Origin: UMGS172 sp045636945 | GTDB lineage: Bacteria > Bacillota > Clostridia > Oscillospirales > Acutalibacteraceae | NCBI GenBank assembly: GCA_045636945.1 | Contig: JAZTYO010000021.1 | Coordinates: 1-26,138 of the forward strand | Reading direction: 5' to 3' | Length of the DNA stretch: 26,138 nucleotides | Shown: positions 14,817-22,777 of the stretch, piece by piece | Layout: each line of letters starts with the position of its first letter | How positions within the stretch are numbered: the first letter of the stretch is position 1 | Program-made: the position numbers and the translations under genes | The notes under the pieces: generated by a model | Told to the model about the DNA's origin: nothing | The model's database searches: none | Seen by the model: the letters and a program-made list of their open reading frames with translations, nothing else

Positions 14817-16370
14817 ATGTCAAAAGACATAAACCTTGATAACAATTTAAACCGCATAGACGAGGATTACAAAGGTATATCCGACTTTGTCGAGCGGAGC
14901 AATAACATAACCTATTCCAAATTTGATTCGGAGCTTTTGCATCGTGTCAATCTGTTTGCCTTGCCCGAAAACTTTGACTTTGACGGCTTGAACGAGGCTT
15001 TGGACGTTATGATTAAAACGCTCCCCTCGATGAAGCGTATATTTGCCAATCCCATAACACATATCAAAACGACTTCGGAGATTCTGCCCGTAGAGTCGGT
15101 CAAGGTTATCAATAACGACACTATTGTCCATGCGGCATCCCACAGTGAGCTGTGGAGCAATATAACCCAGGACGGGCTGAAACCGCGTAAACTTCTGACG
15201 GTTGAAAATCGGGATAATTATGCTACCTATGAAAATCTTGTTTTTACCAAAACGGTCGATAACGTGCTTCGTTTTGTCTCCAAAAACATAGGCTTTTTGA
15301 ACAGCATACTGTACACCGACCGTGACCTTACCTTCAATTTGCTTGAAAGAGAAAACCATCTGTTGTACTTTTTAAGTATAGGTAAGTTGCATACGGGTTA
15401 TGTCCGCGATCATCTGAAATATCGCACTTCGGCCGAAAGTTGCCTCGAAAAGGCCTTGTTTATAGACCGTGTTTTGCGTTCACGTCTTGCCCGTCCTGTT
15501 TACAAAAACTGCCGTAATCATACGGGCTCGTTAGTGCTTAAAAAGACCAACGTTTTCAGAATGGATAAGGAATATCACAAGATATATACCCTCATTAAGT
15601 GGATGGCTGACTCTAGGATTGCCGACCTTAATGAAAGTCAGGATACCTCTATCGGTGCTTGGGACGGTTATCGACGCTTTTGCACAATGCTTTCGATATT
15701 TGCGGTGGGTAACTTTAATTTCACGTTCCCAGAAAGCACACTCGACTTCGACAAGCTTCAGGTAACTGCAAGCTATCTCAAATGGAACGTAAAGCTCGAA
15801 ACGGTCGGCAAAGGAGATTTGAGAGCCGTTAGTTTTACCTTCACAAAGGACAAGCAGTACCGCGTATTGCTTATGCCGGTTGTCAACGAGGAAGAGGGAA
15901 AAGAGGCTACCAAGTTCTTTAAAATGCACTATAATGCCGACGAATATATCCCTGCAACTCCATACAACTTTGGCTCGTCGACGGTACATCTCAGCCTTTT
16001 TGACATTGAGTCTTTCCGCAGAATTCAACAGATACTGCTTCGCGGAATGATTATGTGTGATGAAGCACATGAAAACTGTCCGTTCTGCGGTGAAAGTTTA
16101 ACACCAAACGGCAATGCGTTTGAATGTGAGCTTTGCCGTACAGTTATTGAAAAACTTGTTTGCGACGAAACCAAGGAACCGTATTTTGCAACGAGTATAA
16201 AGCATTTTATACCCAAAGCATACGAGGATTCGACCTCACGACGTGACCAATTAAGACATGACCGTCAGGCGACTGAGATAATGCACTATCGAAATATAAC
16301 GCTTTTAGGCCCTGATATGGAGCCCGTTTGCCCCAGATGCGGTAAGCTTTCCTGCGGAAATAGGAAATAA
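14817..16370 (+). CDS. DUF2357-like McrB partner with C-terminal zinc-binding cysteines
   Basis: This 517-residue soluble protein is coupled to the McrB-like gene. Residues 129-147 (VENRDNYATYENLVFTKTV) resemble the ENR-type motif of DUF2357 proteins, which partner McrB-like NTPases and usually end in a PD-(D/E)XK nuclease. The middle region includes AWDGYRRFCTML, similar to the helix that precedes the nuclease core, but I find no D-(D/E)XK motif after it. The C-terminus instead carries CPFC (421-424) with CELC and, at the very end, CPRC (505-508) with Cys513, looking like one zinc ribbon and one partial one. GAGG precedes the start. The family call comes from pattern reading only. It could be a diverged McrC-like adaptor. 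Confidence 0.65.
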   Translation: MSKDINLDNNLNRIDEDYKGISDFVERSNNITYSKFDSELLHRVNLFALPENFDFDGLNEALDVMIKTLPSMKRIFANPITHIKTTSEILPVESVKVINNDTIVHAASHSELWSNITQDGLKPRKLLTVENRDNYATYENLVFTKTVDNVLRFVSKNIGFLNSILYTDRDLTFNLLERENHLLYFLSIGKLHTGYVRDHLKYRTSAESCLEKALFIDRVLRSRLARPVYKNCRNHTGSLVLKKTNVFRMDKEYHKIYTLIKWMADSRIADLNESQDTSIGAWDGYRRFCTMLSIFAVGNFNFTFPESTLDFDKLQVTASYLKWNVKLETVGKGDLRAVSFTFTKDKQYRVLLMPVVNEEEGKEATKFFKMHYNADEYIPATPYNFGSSTVHLSLFDIESFRRIQQILLRGMIMCDEAHENCPFCGESLTPNGNAFECELCRTVIEKLVCDETKEPYFATSIKHFIPKAYEDSTSRRDQLRHDRQATEIMHYRNITLLGPDMEPVCPRCGKLSCGNRK

Positions 16371-16380
16371 GGAGGATTCT

Positions 16381-17022
16381 ATGCGTAGATTATTCTACTT
16401 GATGCTGGCCTGTTTGCTGATTTACTTTGCAGGTTGCAGGGTTGAGTACGGTATCGAGGCTAACAACTCTAACGAATCGGATAAAACAATAAGCAACAGT
16501 TCTGTCGAATCCCAAAATAATGTGTCAAATAATTCTATACCGTCCGAACAGCAGTATATTGAAGTAACCCGAGAGGGATTTACCGAGAAGATACCCGTCG
16601 AAACGGTAAAGGGAACAGTGGGCAACTATACTATCGCTAATGACCCTGAGCTTTTTGACTACCATCCTACCGAAACGGTCGATTTGTTCGAGTATAAGTA
16701 CGATTTTGACGGCGGTGATGTGTATTTTGCCATTTCCGCCTATTACGGCACCGACCGACAAGAGTTTGTCTACTCGACGGTTGAGCAGTTTGGCAAAGAA
16801 TATGAGTCATACTCGGTAGCCGAAACCAAAATCGCAGGTTATAACGCAGTTAAGGTTTGCTTTAACAACGACAAAACCAACCGCGACTTCCAAAAGGAAA
16901 TTATTATGGTTGATTGCGGTGAACAACAATATCTGTTTGAAACATCATTCCTTTTCGAAATGTACGAGGGTGCTTACGTTATAATGACAGAACTGTTTGA
17001 TACCTTTAAGATATTGGAATAA
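16381..17022 (+). CDS. Lipoprotein of the McrB-like cassette
   Basis: This 213-residue protein has a type II signal peptide: MRR, a hydrophobic stretch, and the lipobox FAGC with the modified Cys19. A Ser/Asn-rich flexible region follows (about 25-60), then one compact domain (about 75-213) ending in LFDTFKILE. The domain pattern, with YTI near its start and a strand reading EIIMVDCGEQQYLFETS, is reminiscent of PsbP/DcrB-like folds, but I am not sure. AGGAGG lies before the ATG, 10 nt after the previous stop. It should be anchored on the outer face of the membrane, on the side opposite the AAA+ domain. No enzymatic residues are evident. Confidence 0.75.
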   Translation: MRRLFYLMLACLLIYFAGCRVEYGIEANNSNESDKTISNSSVESQNNVSNNSIPSEQQYIEVTREGFTEKIPVETVKGTVGNYTIANDPELFDYHPTETVDLFEYKYDFDGGDVYFAISAYYGTDRQEFVYSTVEQFGKEYESYSVAETKIAGYNAVKVCFNNDKTNRDFQKEIIMVDCGEQQYLFETSFLFEMYEGAYVIMTELFDTFKILE

Positions 17023-17037
17023 AGAGAGGCTTAAAAA

Positions 17038-17724
17038 ATGAGAAGAGATATTTGTCTTGTGTATCAAAGACACATCCACGACGTGTACAATGCCTATATT
17101 TCGTCGATAAAGCAGTGCTTTGATAGTGAGTGTAATGCAACTCCGTACTACGTTATCGGCTACGGTATAGGCTTTTCTTTCCGATACAATATGAACGGTG
17201 GCGGATGTACAATCCGTCTTATGCCTTATAACGGAGGAACCGCCGTAAATGTACGCTACACTCTTGCACAGTGGGCGGGTGCAAGATACGAGGCTCATAA
17301 CAAAGAACTTACAAAATACGTTGCAAGGGAGCTTGGATGTGAACCGTATGAGGCCGATATTGATGCAGAGGAGTTTTTGAAGCCTGAAAATCAGATGTCA
17401 CAGCCTCTGCCTCAGGCACAACCTACATATCAGCCTCAATATGACCCACAGCCTCAGTATCAGGCACATATGATGCCGTTGCCTCAGCCTCAACCAAGAC
17501 CTGAACCGCAGTATCAGGCACAACCTCAGCCTCAGGTACAACCTCAAATTCAACCGACGGTCAAGGTCTGTGACGGTTGCGGTGCCGAGCTTAAGGAAAA
17601 CGCAAAGTTTTGTTCGAGTTGTGGCAAGGCTGTGACACCGTTGGTACAAAATTGCCCAAACTGCAATGCAACAGTCGACTCTAATGACCGCTTCTGCTCG
17701 GAATGTGGAGCAAAACTGAAATAA
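17038..17724 (+). CDS. Double zinc-ribbon protein with P/Q-rich linker
   Basis: This 228-residue protein has an N-terminal domain of about 110 residues that I do not recognise. A Pro/Gln/Tyr-rich linker with repeated QPQ and PQY units follows (about 120-178), then two zinc ribbons: CDGCG paired with CSSCG, and CPNCN paired with CSECG. Each has the CxxC-CxxC spacing of the DZANK/zinc-ribbon family. It is probably the last gene of the cassette, 15 nt after the lipoprotein gene, with GAGAGG before the ATG. Such ribbons usually mediate protein or nucleic-acid contacts. The linker is low-complexity, so its length may vary between strains. Confidence 0.75.
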   Translation: MRRDICLVYQRHIHDVYNAYISSIKQCFDSECNATPYYVIGYGIGFSFRYNMNGGGCTIRLMPYNGGTAVNVRYTLAQWAGARYEAHNKELTKYVARELGCEPYEADIDAEEFLKPENQMSQPLPQAQPTYQPQYDPQPQYQAHMMPLPQPQPRPEPQYQAQPQPQVQPQIQPTVKVCDGCGAELKENAKFCSSCGKAVTPLVQNCPNCNATVDSNDRFCSECGAKLK

Positions 17725-17725
17725 T

Positions 17726-17840
17726 GCGTTTTTATAATGATTATAGTTAGTCGAAACAGCAATTTGTTGCTGTTTCTATACCGAATCAAAGCTTCGGTAT
17801 AGAATTTTCGGTGGAAATTCGACTATACTCATTATAACGC
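17726..17840. repeat. Four-way-junction palindromic element
   Basis: An outer stem pairs about 20 bp of 17726-17755 with 17818-17840 (for example ATAATGATTATAG against CTATACTCATTAT, one mismatch). Inside it three hairpins abut without gaps: GAAACAGCAA-TTTG-TTGCTGTTTC, TATACCGAA-TCAAAGC-TTCGGTATA and GAATTT-7-AAATTC. It fills almost all the gap between the zinc-ribbon gene and the nitroreductase gene. It may be a MITE-like repeat, a structured RNA, or a terminator combined with a leader. Confidence 0.7.
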
Positions 17841-17857
17841 TTGATGCGAGGTGTTGT

Positions 17858-18385
17858 ATGAACTTTTCGGAAATTGCAAATTTGCGGCAGTCCTGCCGAA
17901 AATATGATAAGAACCGTGAGGTTGAAAAGGAAAAATTAGACGCTATATTGGATGTTGCAAGACTTTCGCCTTCGGCCTGCAATGGTCAACCGTATAAAAT
18001 CACGGTCTGCACGGGTGAAACTGCCAAAAGCGTTGCCAAGGCCACGCAAAGTATGGGGCTAAACGGTTTTTCGTCCGATGCACCCGTTTTGTTGGTGATT
18101 TCGGAGGAGCCTTATGTTAAAACGGCTGCTTTCGGTGCTAAAATAAAGGGCAACGACTACCGTTCTATCGATATCGGTATTTTATCGGCATACATCATTG
18201 CCGAAGCGTGTGAGCTTGGGCTTTCTACCTGCATTTTGGGTTGGCTTGACGATAAAAAGATTCGTGAGATATGCAATCTTTCGGCACCCGTAAGGTTGGT
18301 AATAACCCTTGGTTACGCTCACCCCGACGATAAATTACGCGATAAAAAGCGTAAGGATTTGGACAAGCTCGTTGAGTACAAGTGA
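17858..18385 (+). CDS. Nitroreductase family protein
   Basis: This FMN-dependent oxidoreductase of the nitroreductase family uses NAD(P)H to reduce nitro, quinone or similar compounds; the substrate cannot be told from sequence. The 175-residue length is at the short end for the family. The FMN phosphate motif is RQSCRKY near the N-terminus, followed by LSPSACNGQPYKI, then a conserved helix with DIGILSAYIIAEACELGLSTCILGW and the C-terminal ITLGYA strand (family consensus of the GYP/GYA type). A possible ribosome site, GAGGTG, precedes the ATG. The gene stands alone between the palindromic element and a bidirectional terminator. Confidence 0.9.
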   Translation: MNFSEIANLRQSCRKYDKNREVEKEKLDAILDVARLSPSACNGQPYKITVCTGETAKSVAKATQSMGLNGFSSDAPVLLVISEEPYVKTAAFGAKIKGNDYRSIDIGILSAYIIAEACELGLSTCILGWLDDKKIREICNLSAPVRLVITLGYAHPDDKLRDKKRKDLDKLVEYK

Positions 18386-18390
18386 AACAA

Positions 18391-18426
18391 AAAAGAGAAC
18401 TGACCATCGTCCAGTTCTCTTTTTTT
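18391..18426. terminator. Bidirectional terminator between nitroreductase gene and proC
   Basis: AGAGAACTG (18394-18402), 9-nt loop, CAGTTCTCT (18412-18420), flanked by an A-run and a T-run. It serves the converging nitroreductase and proC transcripts. Confidence 0.9.
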
Positions 18427-18438
18427 ATATCTGATGTT

Positions 18439-19239
18439 TTACTTTTTACCAAGCTCTTTTGTGCGGTTATACGATGCATTTACGGCTTTCTTGACGGTGG
18501 AATCGAGGTCGGACTCAAAGAGTGATTTTACACCTTCAATAGTACTGCCACCCTTACTGCAAACGTTTTCGCGCAAGGTGGTGGGGTCAACACCGCTGTC
18601 ACGCACCATTTTGCCTGCACCCAATACCGTTTGTGCCGCTAATTTCAGTGCTTTATCCTTCGGTAAGCCTGCTTCAATACCGCCGTTGGCAAGTGCTTCG
18701 ATAAACATATAACAGAAAGCAGGTCCGCAACCCGAAACAGCCGTTGCGGCGTCAAAAAGTGATTCGTCAATAAAATCGCACACACCTGCAAACTGCATTG
18801 CATCAAGGAAAAGGTCAACTGCACCGTCACTTACCAAACCGTTTTTGCAGTAAAGAATCATACCGCTTTCAACCGCCGCAGGGGTATTTGGCATAATGCG
18901 GATCACGGGATAGTCACCGCCAAGCATTTCACATACCGACTGCAGGGTGACACCTGCAGCCATTGAAACAACGGTGAACGGCGTTGTGCGGTTTTTGAAG
19001 GCTTCCTTCAAAGGCTCCAAAACCTCGGCCAAAACCTGAGGCTTGACCCCTAAAAATATCATATCGCAGTTTTTGACTATATCCTCATTTATGCAAGCGG
19101 TTGCATTAAGTTCTTTAGCAACTGCTTTCAGCTTTTCTTCGGAATAGTCCGAAAGATGTATTTTGTGTCCTGTTTTGGCGGCGGCACGGGCCAAAGTTCC
19201 GCCCATATTTCCGCAACCGATAAAGCCTATTTTACTCAT
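18439..19239 (-). CDS. proC: Pyrroline-5-carboxylate reductase
   Basis: ProC catalyses the last step of proline synthesis, the NAD(P)H-dependent reduction of pyrroline-5-carboxylate. The 266-residue length is normal. The Rossmann motif GFIGCGNMGG is at residues 5-14, followed by FLGVKPQ, MPNTPA, and the C-terminal substrate-binding segment SGCGPAFCYMFIEAL with CSKGGSTIEG. It is the last gene of the proB-proA-proC operon, separated from proA by 97 nt that contain a 50-bp palindromic repeat. The presence of all three proline genes indicates de novo synthesis from glutamate. Confidence 0.96.
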   Translation of the reverse strand: MSKIGFIGCGNMGGTLARAAAKTGHKIHLSDYSEEKLKAVAKELNATACINEDIVKNCDMIFLGVKPQVLAEVLEPLKEAFKNRTTPFTVVSMAAGVTLQSVCEMLGGDYPVIRIMPNTPAAVESGMILYCKNGLVSDGAVDLFLDAMQFAGVCDFIDESLFDAATAVSGCGPAFCYMFIEALANGGIEAGLPKDKALKLAAQTVLGAGKMVRDSGVDPTTLRENVCSKGGSTIEGVKSLFESDLDSTVKKAVNASYNRTKELGKK

Positions 19240-19276
19240 AATATTCTTTTACCTCTTTTGTATAAAGGAGTGTTTC

Positions 19277-19326
19277 GTAGGGTTGATTCATGAATCGACC
19301 GCGGTCGCATCGTGATGCGACCCTAC
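19277..19326. repeat. Cruciform intergenic repeat between proA and proC
   Basis: The outer arms GTAGGG and CCCTAC enclose two hairpins, GATTCATGAATC (extended by GGT/ACC with a T-G pair) and GGTCGCATC-GT-GATGCGACC. From memory, similar GTAGGG-type palindromes are dispersed in many Clostridia genomes. It lies inside the operon and may affect proC expression or message stability. Confidence 0.75.
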
Positions 19327-19336
19327 ACCGTACACG

Positions 19337-20593
19337 TTATCTGATCTGACCGTTGCCTTTGATGATGTACTTATACGAGGTTAGTTCTTTCAATCCCATA
19401 GGTCCACGAGCGTGGAGTTTCTGGGTCGAAATACCCATTTCACAACCCAAGCCGAACTCACCGCCATCGGTAAATCTTGTGGATGCGTTGTGATAAACTG
19501 CGGCACTGTCAACAAACAAGGTGAATTTATCGGCATTTTCCGATGATTCGGTCACGATACACTCGCTGTGACCGGTCGAATGAGCCGAAATGTGAGAAAT
19601 GGCCTCGTCAACACTTTCCACCACCTTGACACCAAGGATGTAATCCAAAAATTCGGTATCAAAATCGGTGTTGGAGGCAGGAGTGCCGTCGATTATCTTT
19701 GCGGCATTTTCACAAACTCGCAGTTCAACCGGCACAAGACCTTTTTCCTTGCGGTTGTCGACAAGCCTTTCTTTAATAAGCGGCAAAACCTTTTCGGCTA
19801 TTGATTTATGCACCAACAAAACCTCGGCGGCATTGCAAACCGAGGGTCGGCTTGTTTTGGCATTTTCAATGATGTTGACTGCCTTTTGCACGTCAGCAAA
19901 TTCGTCAATATAAACGTGGCAGATGCCCGTACCCGTTTCAATGCAAGGCACCTTGGCATTTTCAACACAGGAACGGATAAGTCCTGCACCGCCACGGGGA
20001 ATAAGCATATCAACAAGGCCGATGGCCGTCATAAGGTCGGTTGCACTTTGTCTTGTGGTGTCGGTCACAAGACATACGGCATCCTCGGGGAAATCGGCTG
20101 CTTTCAAACCCTTTCGCAAAGCGTTGGCAATGGCCAAATTGGAGTTTATTGCCTCTTTTCCGCCGCGGAGCACACAAACGTTGCCTGCTTTAAGACTTAA
20201 TGCGGCGGCATCCGAGGTGACGTTAGGTCTGCTTTCGTAAATCATTGCAAGCAATCCCAAAGGCACCGAAACCTTGCGGATATTCAATCCATTGGGACGG
20301 TCAACCGTCGAAATAACCCCACCCAAAGGGTCGGGAAGCTTGGTGACGTCCAAAACTGCATCGGCCATAGCGAAAATTCGCTCTTTAGTCAATGTCAGAC
20401 GGTCGATCATAACGGGTGAAATCTTATCCTTGGCATTTTCGATATCCAAAGAATTTGCGGCGATTATTTTGTCGCAATCAACTTTAAGACTTTCGGCCAT
20501 TTTAATGAGGGCAAGGTTTCTTTGCTCACCGCTTTTGGTGGCAATAACAGCCTTTTGCGCCTTGGCCTTTTTAAGAATTTCTATCGTTGTCAT
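19337..20593 (-). CDS. proA: Gamma-glutamyl phosphate reductase
   Basis: ProA reduces gamma-glutamyl phosphate to glutamate-5-semialdehyde with NADPH, the second step of proline synthesis. The 418-residue length is normal. It has the aldehyde-dehydrogenase-like fold, with catalytic Cys253 in SRPSVCNAAE, IYESRPNVTSDAA and LRGGKEA in the cofactor region, and the C-terminal FTDGGEFGLGCEMGISTQKLHARGP block. Its start overlaps the end of proB by four bases (ATGA), so the two are coupled, matching the physical association of ProB and ProA. Confidence 0.97.
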   Translation of the reverse strand: MTTIEILKKAKAQKAVIATKSGEQRNLALIKMAESLKVDCDKIIAANSLDIENAKDKISPVMIDRLTLTKERIFAMADAVLDVTKLPDPLGGVISTVDRPNGLNIRKVSVPLGLLAMIYESRPNVTSDAAALSLKAGNVCVLRGGKEAINSNLAIANALRKGLKAADFPEDAVCLVTDTTRQSATDLMTAIGLVDMLIPRGGAGLIRSCVENAKVPCIETGTGICHVYIDEFADVQKAVNIIENAKTSRPSVCNAAEVLLVHKSIAEKVLPLIKERLVDNRKEKGLVPVELRVCENAAKIIDGTPASNTDFDTEFLDYILGVKVVESVDEAISHISAHSTGHSECIVTESSENADKFTLFVDSAAVYHNASTRFTDGGEFGLGCEMGISTQKLHARGPMGLKELTSYKYIIKGNGQIR

Positions 20594-21363
20594 TTTGTTG
20601 CCTTCCCAAAAAATCTTGTGCCGACCGATTGACCCTCGGCAATGTCATAAAGTGCTTCGGGGTCGTTACCGTCGGTGATAACCATATCAATGCCCTGATT
20701 CATACAGGTTGAAGCAGCACGGATTTTGGTCTGCATACCGCCGGTGCCTAAGTTTGAACCTGCACCGCCACCGAGAGCAATAATTTCGTCGGTTATCTCG
20801 TCAACACGGGAAATCAGCTTTGCATTGGGGTCTTTGTGGGGGTCGGCAGTGTAAAGTCCCTTGATGTCGGACAAAAGCACGAGCAAATCAGCCTTGGCCT
20901 CAACAGCAACAATGGCAGCAAGGGTGTCGTTATCGCCAACCGAAATTTCCTCGGTTGAAACGGTATCGTTTTCATTGATAATCGGCATAACACCCAATTC
21001 CAAAAGTCGGTTAAGGGTGTTGCAGAAGTTTCGATTACGATTTTGGTCCGAAAGGTCACTGCCTGTAAGAAGAATCTGAGCAATGATGTGGCCGTATTCC
21101 GAAAACTCCTTGTCGTATATGTACATTAGCTCGCACTGACCGATTGCGGCAGCGGCTTGCTTGGTCGGCATATCCTGCGGTTTCTCGCGAAGACCTAACT
21201 TGCCAACGCCCATACCGATAGCACCCGAGGAAACGAGTATCAGCTCGTGACCTGCGTTTTTAAGGTCGCTCATAACACGGCAAAGATTTTCAACGTGGCG
21301 GATGTTTAAATTTCCTGTTTTGTGGGTTAAAGTAGATGTACCCACCTTTACAACTATTCTCAT
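20590..21363 (-). CDS. proB: Glutamate 5-kinase lacking the PUA domain
   Basis: ProB phosphorylates glutamate with ATP, the committed and usually proline-inhibited step. At 257 residues it consists of the amino-acid-kinase domain alone; the C-terminal PUA domain of the roughly 367-residue E. coli enzyme is absent, as in many Firmicutes. Visible motifs are KVGTSTLTH at the N-terminus, LVSSGAIGMG, NENDTVSTEEI, LSDIKGLYTADP and the late GTGGMQTKI. It has its own promoter (21404-21432) and AGAGG before the ATG, and it leads the proBAC operon. Confidence 0.96.
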   Translation of the reverse strand: MRIVVKVGTSTLTHKTGNLNIRHVENLCRVMSDLKNAGHELILVSSGAIGMGVGKLGLREKPQDMPTKQAAAAIGQCELMYIYDKEFSEYGHIIAQILLTGSDLSDQNRNRNFCNTLNRLLELGVMPIINENDTVSTEEISVGDNDTLAAIVAVEAKADLLVLLSDIKGLYTADPHKDPNAKLISRVDEITDEIIALGGGAGSNLGTGGMQTKIRAASTCMNQGIDMVITDGNDPEALYDIAEGQSVGTRFFGKATK

Positions 21364-21403
21364 AAATCCAACCTCTTTTCGGGTGAGAATATATATTTAA
21401 TTT

Positions 21404-21432
21404 ATTATACACCCAAAAGTTCTATCTTTCAA
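21404..21432 (-). promoter_or_regulatory. proBAC promoter
   Basis: On the minus strand TTGAAA (21427-21432), a 17-bp spacer and TATAAT (21404-21409). The 19-bp tandem repeats begin eight bases upstream of its -35 box. Confidence 0.82.
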
Positions 21433-21439
21433 GTTAAAA

Positions 21440-21496
21440 GTGCATAAAGTCCAAGGAAGTGCATAAAGAACAAGGAAGTGCAAAAAGAACAAGGAA
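21440..21496 (+). repeat. Three 19-bp tandem repeats in a divergent promoter region
   Basis: Units at 21440-21458, 21459-21477 and 21478-21496 share the pattern GTGCATAAAGAACAAGGAA with one or two changes each; a degenerate partial fourth follows. They lie between the proB promoter and the promoter of the decarboxylase gene. Regular helical-scale spacing near two promoters suggests protein binding, but slippage-generated filler is equally possible. Confidence 0.8.
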
Positions 21497-21527
21497 AATA
21501 CAAAGGACAGTTTAAAAATATTGTCTA

Positions 21528-21556
21528 TTGAAATTTTTTTACAAAGATGTTAGAAT
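21528..21556 (+). promoter_or_regulatory. Promoter of the sodium-pump decarboxylase genes
   Basis: TTGAAA (21528-21533), a 17-bp spacer and TAGAAT (21551-21556). Confidence 0.75.
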
Positions 21557-21595
21557 ACTAGAGTTAGATAAATTTTATATTCAGGAGGTAGTTTT

Positions 21596-22759
21596 GTGGA
21601 TAAGTTTGAAATTCTTTGGAAAAACCTTGGCGACTTTACTTGGCAAAACCTTGTAATGTTAGCCATCGGCGGACTTCTTATTTTCCTTGCTATCAAAAAG
21701 GAAATGGAACCAACCTTGCTTTTGCCTATGGGTTTCGGTACATTGCTGGTGAATATCCCCGGTGCCGACGTTATTGTAAAGAAGGTTATTAACCTTATCG
21801 GTCTTGGAGGAGAAACCGTTGAAATAGTTGAAGAGGGCGGTGCTCTTACAACCCTTTACAACGCAGGCATTGCCAATGAACTGTTCCCGTTGCTTTTGTT
21901 TATTGGTATCGGTGCAATGATAGACTTCGGTCCGTTGCTTTCTAATCCCAAGCTGATGCTTTTTGGTGCCGCTGCACAGTTTGGTATATTCTTTACCTAC
22001 TTTATGGCACGTATGTTCTTCCCCAATATTGATGCGGCTTCCATTGCTATTATCGGTGCGGCAGACGGTCCTACTTCTATCGCAGTTGCAAATACTCTTG
22101 GCTCGGGCTACGTTGGTGCTATTACCGTTGCGGCATATTCGTATATGGCTTTGGTACCTATTATTCAGCCCCCCGTTATTAAATTGCTTACAACCAAGAA
22201 GGAACGTCTTATCCGTATGCCCTATGCTCAGAAGAATGTTTCTAAACTTACGAGAATTATGTTCCCTATCCTTATTACGGTTGTTGTTTCGGCAATCATT
22301 CCTCAGGCAACCGGTCTTATCGGTTTCTTGATGTTCGGTAATCTTATCCGTGAATGCGGTGTTCTTGATTCACTTTCCGAAACTGCACAGAAGGTCCTTG
22401 CAAACCTTGTAACCATCTTTCTTGGCATCTCGGTTGCATTCAATATGACCGCCGAAAAGTTCTTAAAGCCCGATACCTTGCTTATTATGGGCCTCGGACT
22501 TGTAGCCTTTGTCGTTGATACTGCAGGCGGTGTTCTGTTTGCAAAGTTCCTGAACCTTTTCTTGAAGAACAAGATCAACCCCATGATCGGTGCTGCAGGT
22601 ATTTCGGCATTCCCGATGTCGGGTCGTATTGTTCACAAGATGGGACTTAAAGAGGATCCTCAGAACTTCCTTTTAATGCATTCTATTGGCGTAAACGTTT
22701 CGGGACAGATTGCGTCTGTTATTGCAGGCGGTATCATCCTCAACTTCTTTGCAGGTTGA
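21596..22759 (+). CDS. Sodium-translocating decarboxylase beta subunit
   Basis: This is the membrane subunit of the OadB/GcdB/MmdB family, which couples decarboxylation of carboxybiotin to sodium export. The 387-residue polytopic protein carries the conserved GAADGPTSIAVANTLG segment (Asp157) and the C-terminal VNVSGQIASVIAGG block, both part of the ion path. The start is GTG with AGGAGG eight bases before it. A small single-pass subunit follows, but no carboxyltransferase or biotin-carrier gene is in the window, so the enzyme specificity (oxaloacetate, glutaconyl-CoA or methylmalonyl-CoA) cannot be told. Confidence 0.93.
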   Translation: MDKFEILWKNLGDFTWQNLVMLAIGGLLIFLAIKKEMEPTLLLPMGFGTLLVNIPGADVIVKKVINLIGLGGETVEIVEEGGALTTLYNAGIANELFPLLLFIGIGAMIDFGPLLSNPKLMLFGAAAQFGIFFTYFMARMFFPNIDAASIAIIGAADGPTSIAVANTLGSGYVGAITVAAYSYMALVPIIQPPVIKLLTTKKERLIRMPYAQKNVSKLTRIMFPILITVVVSAIIPQATGLIGFLMFGNLIRECGVLDSLSETAQKVLANLVTIFLGISVAFNMTAEKFLKPDTLLIMGLGLVAFVVDTAGGVLFAKFLNLFLKNKINPMIGAAGISAFPMSGRIVHKMGLKEDPQNFLLMHSIGVNVSGQIASVIAGGIILNFFAG

Positions 22760-22777
22760 TAAAGGAGGAAATGTGCA

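Noticed and set aside
12094..16370. Classical McrBC restriction system
   Set aside because: The first protein has a membrane domain in place of the modified-DNA reader and the second lacks recognisable McrC nuclease residues, so calling it McrBC would overstate the evidence.
21440..21496. CRISPR-like array
   Set aside because: The repeats are directly tandem with no spacers, only three units long, and no cas gene is in the window.
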